From Amphiduros pacificus (Eukaryota; Annelida; Polychaeta; Phyllodocida; Hesionidae): a stretch of DNA of 64,000 bases. Within the stretch, counting starts at the first letter, position 1; each line of letters begins with the position of its first letter. The notes beneath the pieces were generated by a model. That model ran no database searches. It was not told the DNA's origin and worked only from the letters and a program-made list of their open reading frames with translations. Below are positions 34,072 through 44,305 of the stretch, one piece after another. The position numbers and the translations under genes are program-made. The DNA is taken from positions 45,271,725-45,335,724 of the forward strand of contig OX439003.1 in the NCBI GenBank assembly GCA_949316495.1. Reading direction: 5' to 3'.

Positions 34072-34588
34072 TCAGGATCTGGGTGAACCTTCCATTTTTT
34101 TACAAAAGTGCATACACACAGTTTTCTTTAAAGAAAACTTAAATCCGTTATGATCAGCCCATTCTTGTAATCTATTTAAGTGTTGTTGGAGCTGTCGTTC
34201 TATTGTATGCATGCTTGTGGACCTGTAGCTTAAGTTGAAATCATCAACAAAAAAAGTGAGCAATCTGCTCCAGGCCTCATACAATCAACAATGCTGTTAA
34301 TTTTAATAATAAAAAGGGTGACTGATAATATACTTCCCTGTGGAACACCCATTTCCTGATCAAAAGCATCAGAAAGTGATGAACCAACTCGGACCCTGAA
34401 TTGTCTATTTGACAAAATATTTTGAATAAAAAGGGGTAAACGACCCCTTAATCCCATATCATATAAATCGCTCATTATTCCAAATTTCCATGTAGTATCG
34501 TACGCTTTCTCTAAATCAAAGAAAATGCTAACCACATGCTCACCTTTTAAAAAACCCTCTCTTATAAATGTCTCTAAACGTACCAGGT
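34072..34588 (-). pseudogene. LINE-A copy 2 reverse transcriptase palm pieces
   Basis: Two overlapping frames: one with HLVRLETFIREGF, SIFFDLEKAYDTTWK and MGVPQGSILSVTLF, and the next with FVDDFNLSYRSTSMHT (catalytic FVDD). A single frameshift falls in the run of A's at about 34250, directly at the active-site motif. Confidence 0.85.
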
Positions 34589-35159
34589 GGTTGCACAATA
34601 CCTGGCCTAACTCAGGCCCTCCCTTATTGGGGAGAACAAGGTAGGTCGGGTATGGTAAAGGGGATCCTACTGCATGGTGGGACAAATGATCTTAGTGATC
34701 ACCCTTTGAATAGGGAAGTGGACACTAGTGGACAGGGGCCTGGAGATGGCATGCGTTGCACAACAAGTGTTCCCAAATGCTAAGATTTTTCTTAGTATCT
34801 TGCCAAGAGGAACCAGGTGGGGAGGTAATGTAACACAGAACTCTGGGAGGCGGTAGCATTTATGGAGGGTCAGGGCAAGATCCATGGGCTGGACCACTCT
34901 GAAGCCCACTGGATTTTGGTGCAGCATGGGGGGGGGGGGGCATAAAGCCCCAGATGTTTCTATGCTGAGGGATGACCTTCACCAGAGATTAGGGTCTTAG
35001 AAGTGCTGCTGTGGGCTAAGGGAGGTGAAGCTGGAAGCAGAGAAAAAGGAATCGGACAATATAGAAGGAGGGGGCAGGAATGAATTCAGGGTGAGGTGCG
35101 CCCATTTGAATATCAATAAGGGCTGGAAGGGTAAACATGGGTATCACTAGTGTGCTAAT

Positions 35160-36560
35160 TGAAATGGATAATAACGACATACCCATAAGCATTTTTTTTA
35201 GATTTGTCAAAAGCATTTGAGCATTTGACACTAGATCATGAAAAATTATTAAAAAAGCTTAGTTTTTATGGAATTCAAGGACAATGCCTGAACTTGATTG
35301 GAAGCTATCTCACCAATAGAAAACAGTTTGTGGAAAAAGATGGCATCAATTCTGACTTACTTTACATAAAAAACTGGAGTCCCACAGGGATCCATATTGG
35401 GCCCTTTATTTTTTAATTTTTATTACTTATATAAATGACATAGTCAATTTGAGTAAACTATTCCATTTCATCATATATGCAGATGATACAACACTTTCTA
35501 GCACATTCAAATTTATAAAAAAAAAAGGAAAGCAAACATTGAAACTATGATAAATGCTGAATTGGGAATGATTAATGACTGGTTAAAGGTAAACAAACTG
35601 TCATTGCATGTGCAGAAATCAAAATATATGATGTTCCACACTGAACACCATTGACCTTAAAATAGATGGCATACCAATAGAGCGGGTAAAAGTATTTTGT
35701 TTCTTAGGACTCAAAATTAATGAGAATCTTACATGGACTGATCATATAAATAAAATTTCTAATAAAATATCAAGAAATCGATGAGTAATGAATAGATTGA
35801 AACACTATCTACCATAGTACCATTTAAAACAAGTTATGATTTATAATTCTCGCTATCTGCTCTCCCGGTTTATTGAACACCAGATGTCAGCTCGGTTGAT
35901 TCGCAATGCATTGTGGGCCGATTTGTTGCACGCTATACTTCCGGGGCACTGACAGATCACTCGAGGCCCACGGACCTCACGTAGTGAATGTCTGCACTCG
36001 GGACACATGCGGCACATATTTTTGAAATTGCAGTTCAGTTTATTTACATTGGAACATGATTAATCAATTAGTGAACATAAGATGACCGTTGAAGAGCTGA
36101 ACACACTTATCTAGCAGATTGAAATCACGGAGGAATAACGTGCGTTTGTTTTGACTGGTGTATAATTGGACCGGAAGTACCCAGTGCAACAATCGAGGTG
36201 AAATTCGATCGTAGCGCTCTGAAAATGCAGCGGATACGGGAGAGCAGATAGGGAGAATTCTCTCATGTCACACATAAATTTTGCCATACTTGTTTGTGAC
36301 TTTGATTGTAAGAGAATCACTAAACTGCAAAAGAAAGCTATTAGTAAATAGAACGAACATACAGAGCCTTTATTCAAATACCTGAATCTATTAAAACTTG
36401 ATATTTTCAAGCTTTGTGACCTAAAATTTACTCCAAATTCAAACATGATCAATTACTTCATTATATTCTAAATCTGCCTATACAGTATAATAGAGACATA
36501 CACGAACATTCCCAAAATAAATTTTGATTGCTTCGAACAAATCACAATTTCACACGAGCT
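35160..36560 (+). mobile_element. LINE-C: truncated reverse transcriptase of a Jockey/CR1-superfamily LINE
   Basis: Pieces in order: SIFFRFVKSI-type start; FLDLSKAF... to SYLTNRKQFVEKDGINSDLL (35204-35416); GPLFF and IYADDTTLSS (about 35400-35510, catalytic YADD); VKVFCFLGLKINENLTWTDH (about 35690-35760). After the MITE, LQKKAIS and PLFKYLNLLKLDIFKLCDLK (about 36330-36430) follow. Many stops and frameshifts indicate an old copy. The endonuclease is absent. The right end is lost at the SINE near 36562. Confidence 0.8.
35851..36256. mobile_element. MITE-like element inside LINE-C
   Basis: Inverted ends CTATCTGCTCTCCCG at 35853-35867 and CGGGAGAGCAGATAG at 36237-36251. LINE-C coding resumes on both sides. 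The word AATTCTC occurs at both junctions (35845-35851 and 36256-36262), consistent with a duplicated target. About 400 bp, non-coding. Confidence 0.75.
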
Positions 36561-36561
36561 C

Positions 36562-36711
36562 GTAAATCTGTGACCAGGTGTGTTGTCATGTCAAAGACCT
36601 GCGACACGACAATTCAGTGAGGTAGCACTATATTTGCTACAAGTATGTCTCATCACGAAATTGCTAAAATAATGTTGAAAGTGATGTTAAACCCCAAACA
36701 AACAAACAAAC
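36562..36711 (+). mobile_element. SINE fragment (3' part)
   Basis: It starts inside the SINE body (GTAAATCTGTGACC) and runs to a CCCCAAACAAACAAACAAAC tail. It is followed by CATCACTTTCAACATTA, which is the start of the SINE 3' end in inverse orientation, so two SINE tails meet head-on here. Confidence 0.85.
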
Positions 36712-36759
36712 ATCACTTTCAACATTAGATCAGTGAGTGGATTTTTGGGTTTTGGACAT

Positions 36760-38316
36760 ATTTGGACATATTTTGGACAGATATCAAGGGGTTTATTAAA
36801 TTTTGATGATTTATCAACTACAAAGATTGGGCATCAAATCAAGAGCTTTTCCTTGGACAAAACAGGTTTGGATATACTTTACCTAATGTGCATAAAATGT
36901 GAAAGCTTCTCCCTGTCAAATTGATGAAATCAATTGATGAAAATAATTGATGAAATGAAATTTGCAGTCTTAAATATAAGTGATCAATAATTTACGCAAA
37001 AACAAATTTCACCATTATCCTTCCATTAACAAGCAAGAAAAATAAAATATTGCAATCATTAATTTTGTCATAATTAAAAGTAATGCAATTATAGGGTGAT
37101 AATAAGACCAAACTTACTCCAAAAAATTGTAAATAGTTTAGAAAAGAATGATTGTTCTCCCTTTAACTAAACCCAATACTCGAATTACTCCTGGTCCAAA
37201 TGTTTTATACCTTTTTTCTATGTTTCATCACAAGCACACAGTCATAAGTGACAGTGCTATTTCAAAATTCAACAATGTTTTTGTTTGAGAGTAATTTGGA
37301 GTTTCACACCAAATCTTGTGGCTTTTTCATTGTCATGGTGTGATATGTCCTACTTGGATATAAAAACTTTTTGAAGAGTAAAATTGACAAAAAATCTGGA
37401 AATAAACACACCTCAATATGATGGTCGCTGATGTGATTGATAAAGAGCAACTTCTGGTTAGCTTATCACACCACAATTTTCACAATTGAACAAGGTATTA
37501 AATGGCATATTAATCAGGAAATTAATTCATTCTTTCATGAAATTGTAGAACTCACGATTCTTTATGAGGACAACTCTACCCTAATCAAAGTGCATCCAAG
37601 TGGAAAAATGAATTTAAACCATTATCAACGAAAGTGCAAAGTTTGTATTTTTACAGATGTGGAAAACTTGTCATTTTGCTCGGTAACATTTGGAAACAAG
37701 TGTTGATATTATTTCTATATGATGTAAAATCCATCTTTAAAGGGGACGTTTCATTTGAAGTATGAAGAATAATGCATATTGATCTTGCATCACTAATTAG
37801 CAAACAAAAAATGCAGGTGAAAGCGCAACGTTTTATGATTTTCAGTCTCAGAATACACACTATAAAATGGTTGTATCAGAAAGAAGATAAAATGAGACAT
37901 TTCAGCACGTCAATTAAACCAACTTTGCTCAGTTACTACTGGTTTTGTGAAAACAAGATCACAGAAGCTTCAGTTGCATGCCAATTAAATCTCCACAACA
38001 TACTGGACACTGGCTGCATTAAATGTTATTTATTGCGGAGGGGGGTTCAGAGAGGACTTAAATGTTGGCTCGGGTTATCATGGTTGAATATTTTTTTGTT
38101 TGAATTTCAATGCATTTATGCATCCATGATAATTTAATCATGTAATATATAGATAATTAAATAGAAAGTACCTCTTGGAAGCATTTGAGGACTTGAGATG
38201 AGGTTTGTTTTTTTGGGGGGTGAACTCCCTAGAACGCCTAACATGATTTTGTTAGCATACTAATATATTTGTGCTTTTTAAATACAAATCTCTTTTCTTT
38301 TTGATATTTTTTTTTC
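36760..38316. other. Non-coding interval downstream of RPS16
   Basis: AT-rich. Short frames (37437-37706, 37772-38137) are not recognised. The interval begins right after the 33-bp repeat shared with 30953-30985. Confidence 0.4.
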
Positions 38317-38322
38317 TTTATT
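38317..38322 (-). terminator. RPS16 polyadenylation signal
   Basis: AATAAA on the minus strand, 31 bases past the TAA stop. Ribosomal protein mRNAs usually have short 3' UTRs, which fits. Confidence 0.7.
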
Positions 38323-38352
38323 TTTACATTATTGTACAATGTATTTGGCCCC

Positions 38353-41300
38353 TTAACGGTATGATTTCTGGTAACGAGCACGAGGACCTGGACCACCAAA
38401 CTTTTTGGGCTCGCAACGACGAGGATCAGCAACCAGCAGAGATCGGTCATAGCTGGTGAGAATGTCCTTGATTTCCTTCTTGGAAGCCTCATCTACATCT
38501 GTAAAACACAAACATTTATGCTATAAATTAAAATACTATCAATATTTTTGGAGGATACATGGTGTGATATTGCTGGTGTGATATTGCTCTTGCAAGTGAC
38601 AAAACAACCATCTGAAGTCTTTCCACTCCCAATTTTTTTCTCTAAATTTTTCCCTACTGTAAAAAACTAACATCAAAACATACTGACCGCAATATTCTAT
38701 TTTCTTTGTATAAAACTTTAAAAGATTAAGTTTTATGATTTCCTTTAAATAAATCTATAATTCTTTTCTACAAATCATTCCATAGAAAAATTCCATGATT
38801 CTGATATACATGACCAGAAGTTTATTTTAGACTGTCCCTACAGTCTTATAATAGAACTATTTATACTTACACTTCTGGTAATAGGCAACCAGAGCCTTGG
38901 AGAGGGCCTGACGGACAGCTATAATAGAAATTTATAGATATTTCATTAAATTACAGAAGCTGATATTTTATGCACATCTAAATGTTTTTGCACAGAAAAT
39001 TTCTCAAAAAATAAACAGATTATTAATAAATCAGAGTTGGGAGTGTACATTTTCAACTCCATTTATTTTGGTGGCGCAGAGCAGGATGTCATTTTTCATT
39101 GCATCAAAATATTAATTAGCAAAGTCAATTCCTTCTTTGGAAATCCTTCTTTGGAATCATGTCAATGGTAATTTAAAGGATGTCAGTTAATTTATCATTG
39201 CATTGCACGAAAATCAATAACCACAAGAAATGGGATATTTTCATGCAAGCATCCACTTATGACATATGCCATTGACTGGGGTATATCTGATTTTATGTCA
39301 ATCAATAATGGTAGGTACTTTGTACAAATAATATATGTTACCTGCTTGAAGGGACAAAGTTTGTTTGATAATCATGGCCATTGCAAAAAAAATAATGTTC
39401 TGGAGATAAATATAACAAGGGAATTGAATCTTAGAACAACCAACCAATTACTGCCATAACCTGATCAGATTGGGGAAAGGTCCCCAGGAGTGCAGGTGTA
39501 CAATATCTAAGCTAAATGTCAAACCGTTCTGGCTGTATCATGCACACAAGCCAAGATGGCAACATGATTGTCAGGGCAACAGAAATGGACCAATCACAGC
39601 CATTATTTAATCAGATCAGAGGAAGGTCCCAGGGAGTGCATGTGTGCAATAGATAAGCTAAATGTCGAATTGTTCTGGCTGTAATCGTGCACACAAGTAA
39701 TTTACCACAGAATCATGGACACATGCATGCAGCTCAATTTAATGTCCCCAGTTTTTCATGTTGCAAAGAATGAGGAGAACCAAAAAAAACAAACAAATAT
39801 CAATGTAATTTTATGTCATTTTAAATTCTCCCTGCAAGTCCACAGTAGTCAGGCATCAGATTATAGCCAGTCTCCCAGCCAACTCCATCAAGCTTCAGAG
39901 AGATCTGAGCTGGTTGGCGTCAGTAGCCATACATAATGTTCAATATAATAGGGATTCCTTTCAGATTTTGCAACTTAAATAGTCTGACCCTGATATATTG
40001 AGTTTCATCTTTTTATCAATTCGAAACTTTTAACAAAATACTTTCAAACTTCTTGGATATACATGACCAAAATAAATTCTCCATCAAGCCCGAAAGGGAT
40101 TCAGCCACTCAATAAATAGTTTAGCCATTCAGAGGAGGGCTTCCACCAATCTATCAATAATCTAGCCATACAGAAGAGGGCTTCTGCCAAACTATACAAT
40201 CATTAACCATTAAAACAATTCACTGTTGTTGCTTTGGAATTATCCAATTAGGAAGGCTCGTGCATATAAAAAAACAAACCTAAAGATCCCACAAAGACTT
40301 GGCCTATTGGAGGTTTGTAAGCTCTAATCATCTTACAAATGAAAGTTGCCCATATCTCCAAAAGTAAAAGTTAAGAATTTCAGCCAAGAAGGGGAGTGTG
40401 GGTCATCATGAAATCATTTTGAAGAGAATGAGAAGTTTTTTTTGTTGAGCCTTATATTAAATGACTCCCAAAATCTATTTCATTAGAAAAAATATTCTTA
40501 CCATAGATCTGAGCAACATGACCACCACCACGCACACGTATGCGGATGTCAACCCCAGAAAACTTCTCCTTGCCGAGCAGCAAAATTGGCTCCTGAATCT
40601 GAAGGCAAAAAATAAAAAAAATAAGATATCTATATTGCTTTAATTTATTTGAATTAGTAAAAATAAAAGGACCTTTCAGGTGTTGTCAAATTTGAACTAA
40701 AATACACAAGTTCATTGAATTGATGGTTAATGTTTGAATCTTGAGTTTAACAAAGTGACTTTTGCAACAGACAAAATTCTGAAGTTAACTTTCAATGAAT
40801 TTTGACATTATTTTTCTACATTTCTCTGTGCAAAATAAATTGATCTCAACTTTAAAATCTAACTCAACTTAAATTTTATGAGTCAAAAAGAAAAGCATTC
40901 ATATGTTTTCTCATTCAACTTGCCTTGTATCGGAGCATCTCAGGTTCGATCAATTCCAAAGGACGTCCATTCACTTTCACGAGACCATTTCCACGCTTGC
41001 AATGGGCAACTGCTGTTGCAGTTTTCTAAAATGAAAAATAAATGTGAAGTTCACCATGCCCTCTAATCAGTGGTCCTGAAAGTAACCTAATTTTCTAATC
41101 ATTCTATTCAATATTTTACTATTTAATGAATCATCTACAATCGTGCATGTGCTTCTGGCAGGAAGAAATATAAGAATCCTCCAAAGATTGTTTTGAGTAT
41201 AAGCTCTGTGGCAGCAGCCTGCCTTAAACCACGGCCTGATTTTTCCATCGTAGTTCAAATCTTAAATCTGAGCATGCACTCAGATTTGAAGCCATACAAG

Positions 41301-43630
41301 TTAACTGAAGTTTGCTTCCAAAAGTGAAGTATTTTTTCATTTTTTCATCATGTTCAGAATCTTAGTTGTGCTTACTTTTGCTCAGACTTGAAGTACGTAC
41401 TTGAGCCAATTGACGTCATACCTATTTCCATTGTTTCCGTAAACACTCCCATGACATCATATTTAAATGAGAAAATACAGAGGCCCAAAATAGGGGACAA
41501 CAGGAACAATTTTTCCAGTGACTGGGAATGTATCTGCATGTGATCCCATTCAATTAAACCTGATCTAATCCTTAAATTTAACATGAATTGTTCAATATTC
41601 GGTAAAAATCATACTTTGGAGCATTGACTTCAGCTTGAAGCCAGCCTCTGAGCTGTCTCAGAATCAGAGTTTCCCAAGCATGATGGAAAAATCGGATCTG
41701 AGTATGTGCTCAGAATTTTAGCAAAATTTCAAATCTGAGCATGAATTTAGGATCTGAGCATGTACTTCTAATTGAAGTATGATGTAACAATTCCTTTTGT
41801 GATTGTTAATAGGATTGCCAGTGTTCCTCTTTATGCATCAACAAGCCACAGCCATCCCCAGGCCAAACAGGGACAAACATTCCTGGCACTCTAGATATTC
41901 TGTTAATATCATGGAGAGCCTGTTCAGCTTTCGGATGCTGTCACTTCTGGTTTGTCAGGAAAGCCAGGTTGTCATACATTGCTTATGCAGTCTTCCCGAT
42001 AGTCGCCAGACCTTCAACGGACATTCGGTCCGGCAAAGATGACTTTTTGGCCGGACCGAAAACATTTTTACCGGACCGAAAAAAAAAGAAAGAATATCAG
42101 CGTGAAAAGTAAACAAGCCAGATACTAGCTTTCCCAAACGGCGATATAATTAAAATCTTTGTTTTATTTTACACACAGAATATTCTGACACGTGTCAGCA
42201 ATAGTCCGCCTTCATTTAATAAGTTTGAAGTATGCACAAGTCAGAGAAAATGCAAGTTAACAATGCTTAAATACGCGTACAAGACACGAGGTCGTCATTA
42301 CGAAAACCTGAAGTGACGGGGACAGGCTCTTATTTTTGGCGCGAAAATGATCGGTCGCTATTCATTCGCATTGAAAATATTAATGTATTGGGCAATGATG
42401 GATCCCTGACACTTCTTATTTACGTTTTACTTTAAAAATGACTGCCGATCTTATCGAGGGATAAGTTTTGAGAAAAGTTAGAATTTTCACAAAATATATG
42501 TCGGACATGAGGTCCGACTACGGCGGAAAATATGTCGGACCGTGGCAGAAACTATCAGTCAGGACCGGCGGTCCGGCAGTTATCGGGAAGACTGCTTATG
42601 GACACCATTATGAGGGATGGGGGAGTGAGGTCAAATGAGTGTGATATCAGTATATTATATATTTTAATTATGTGTGAAAAGAGAAACTATTACTCTACTA
42701 AACACATGTAGTTGATCCACAAAATATATCTGGCTCCATTGCCAAATTTCCAGCGACCATCCACCCCAGGTCATGAATATTCATATTATGAAAATATGTA
42801 CTTTTAGACATATCAAACTAAATGGTACCCACTAATTGCATTTGTTTTTCTTGCCGATGACCAGACCAGAATTAGCTAATTACAATATCAATACTGAATG
42901 AGGAAGGTTTTCCTCACTTTCCTGAATTTATTCATGTCAAGACACAAGTAATTTATGCACAAAATGCACCAGTGATGATGTGATTCAGGTGAGGAGCCTA
43001 TATGCATATTCATTAATAGCATGGGGCTTTTCAAATTCCCTGTGAAAATTATGAATCCAAAATTATGATAGGTCTTTGGAGCGCTACCTTTGGAGCAAGG
43101 GAATAGACTTTGTTATGAATATAAAAATATCGGACTTCCAGCACATTAACCAAAAGCTTTGTGTAGATTGCGTGACTTCCAAGTCAGAGGGTTTCATAAA
43201 TGTTTGAAAACAATTCAAAGGACCTCGAAGGGTGGTGCACACATGGTTTCAACAAAGCATTATATTATCGCTCACTCACATTCAGATGCACAATATCAAG
43301 ATATAGAAGGATTGTTGCATCAAAATACTGAGGTGTAAAATCAAATTTCTGCCTTAACTATGCTGTGCGTTTTGATGGCTAAATTACCCCTGAATATACA
43401 TTGCATATACCATCTATCAAATAAAACGTGGTTTGCCGACATGTCTCACCTTACGACCGTACACTTGGACACTTTGCAGGGGTCCTTTCTGGGGAATCCT
43501 GAAAATAAAATCGTAACAAAGAGTAAATTACACTTCCTTTATTGTAATTGGGATGATTTGGAATGCGTAAAATACATTTGAGACCCATTGTAGACCATTT
43601 TTGTTAAGACACTCACTTGGCAGGTTCCAT
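38353..43630 (-). CDS. RPS16: 40S ribosomal protein S16 (uS9), six coding exons
   Basis: A structural protein of the small ribosomal subunit whose C-terminal tail reaches the decoding site. Coding exons: 43617-43630, 43450-43498, 40924-41025, 40502-40598, 38871-38918, 38353-38498. They join in frame to 151 residues. Recognisable blocks are [78 protein letters not shown] and the terminal ARYQKSYR that is universal in S16. The N-terminus (MEPAKIPQKG) is about five residues longer than in mammals. All introns are GT-AG except the one after exon 3, which starts GCAAGT (a GC-AG intron). The first Met is the only one before the conserved start. Introns carry repeats and a TIR element. Confidence 0.96.
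39459..39705 (+). repeat. Diverged tandem duplication in an RPS16 intron
   Basis: CCTGATCAGATTGGGGAAAGGTCCC...AAGCTAAATGTC...GTTCTGGCTGTA...GCACACAAG at 39459-39555 recurs at about 39608-39700. The period is about 150 bp. Confidence 0.7.
41220..41790. repeat. Palindrome-rich block in an RPS16 intron
   Basis: There is a perfect hairpin at 41264-41287 (AAATCTGAG, 6-base loop, CTCAGATTT). Variants of ATCTGAGCATG / CATG.CTCAGAT recur at about 41695-41760. TGATTTTTCCATC near 41238 is inverted as GATGGAAAAATC near 41682-41694. AAGTACGTACTT (41391-41402) is self-complementary. This is possibly a MITE, but I could not fix its ends. Confidence 0.5.
41989..42594. mobile_element. Non-autonomous TIR element Y in RPS16 intron 2
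   Basis: The ends CAGTCTTCCCGATA (41989-42002) and TATCGGGAAGACTG (42581-42594) are perfect 14-bp inverted repeats. CTTATG flanks both sides (41983-41988 and 42595-42600), a 6-bp TSD. TTCGGTCCGG/CCGGACCGAA words near the left end and GTCCGAC/GTCCGGC words near the right add subterminal repeats. The interior 42280-42410 is homologous, in reverse, to 53390-53510. No transposase is encoded. Confidence 0.85.
42601..43449. other. Remainder of RPS16 intron 2
   Basis: No feature recognised. C/D-box snoRNA-like words were looked for and not convincing. Confidence 0.4.
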
Positions 43631-43650
43631 TTTGACGGCCGACCACGATT

Positions 43651-43660
43651 GAAGAGGAAG
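43651..43660 (-). promoter_or_regulatory. Probable TOP motif at the RPS16 transcription start
   Basis: The minus-strand CTTCCTCTTC lies about 20-30 bases before the start codon. Ribosomal protein mRNAs typically begin with a C followed by pyrimidines (5' TOP), which places them under mTOR/LARP1 translational control. The exact start is inferred. Confidence 0.5.
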
Positions 43661-44305
43661 TGGCACGGGTCTCCCTTTTGGAGCTCACGGTGTCCGACAA
43701 TTTAATTGAAAATTTTGGACAACGTCATTAATTTTCCTCTTCAATTTGCATTTAAGTTCTGTTTTATTAATTAATGTTTATGAAAAAAGTTAGTATAGAT
43801 TTTATTTTGTTATATATTAAGAATACAGTAAGTTCTTGATTACTCGTAGTTTTGAGAGTATTTATATTAAAACGGCCTTGACCTTAATCAAATCTGGCGG
43901 GAAACTTTGACAGGATCAACAAACAGTTGTAAGGTATGATATCAATAGTATATCGCAATAATAAGAAGCCTCGTAACAATCAAGATGACGATAAGTCACA
44001 GAGGTGGTATAAACGGTGTAAATACACTACCTACAAATGTGATGGCAATTAGCTACAGTCACATTGACTAAATTGATCACATACTTATTACTTGTCTTGT
44101 GACGTTGTGTACTGTAATTGGGTAATTCTACTAATTGTACTGTTGAAGTCACGAAATTTTATATCCATGCATGGTGACTACATGACAATAGTGCGCGTAT
44201 TAACTGTGAATTTTATAACGTTTTCCTTAAGTCAAGATGATGATTAGAATTTTGTGAACCCATTCTGCTGGACTCAGTTAAACTTAAAGGGCCTAACACT
44301 AACAG

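Larger units (their letters stand above)
32305..34588 (-). mobile_element. LINE-A copy 2, 5'-truncated
   Basis: The tail is at the left (ATGAATGAATGG), and the target GGTTGCA is duplicated at 32298-32304 and 34589-34595. It contains reverse transcriptase and RNase H but no endonuclease or ORF1. It preserves the single-copy order of the region duplicated in copy 1. The divergence from copy 1 (perhaps a tenth of positions) suggests a different source or an older age. It lies inside the NADAR/SGNH fossil. Confidence 0.9.
30953..35090 (+). mobile_element. Decayed element with NADAR-like and SGNH-hydrolase-like parts (fossil)
   Basis: Separate open pieces on the plus strand show recognisable parts. 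A Glu/Asp-rich N-terminal piece lies at about 31030-31230. A NADAR-like piece lies at about 31680-32150: motif words LSNFHITKFAYKGISYNCVE, AYQSHKASFFW, SFWGIGDGRGQNRMG and LIDVRRELL match the YbiA/NADAR pattern LSNF...Y.S.E.A.Q..KA and WG.G..N..G..L. An SGNH-hydrolase-like piece follows, with VGDS near 32196-32210, then, beyond an inserted LINE-A, LHGGTNDLSDHPL near 34670 and a C-terminal stretch to about 35050. NADAR enzymes are N-glycosidases, some acting on ADP-ribosylated guanine. SGNH domains occur in some retroelements. The element is clearly broken, old and multiply interrupted. Its class is uncertain. Confidence 0.6.

Noticed and set aside
34928-34942. G-run as a regulatory G-quadruplex
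   Set aside because: A single homopolymer inside a decayed element. More likely a sequencing-prone run than a functional structure.
40370-41360. C/D-box snoRNA-like words in RPS16 introns (minus-strand ATGATGA with CTGA near 41345-41275 and 40410-40385)
   Set aside because: Spacing is wrong in one case, and no terminal stem pairs in either. One lies in a palindromic repeat block.
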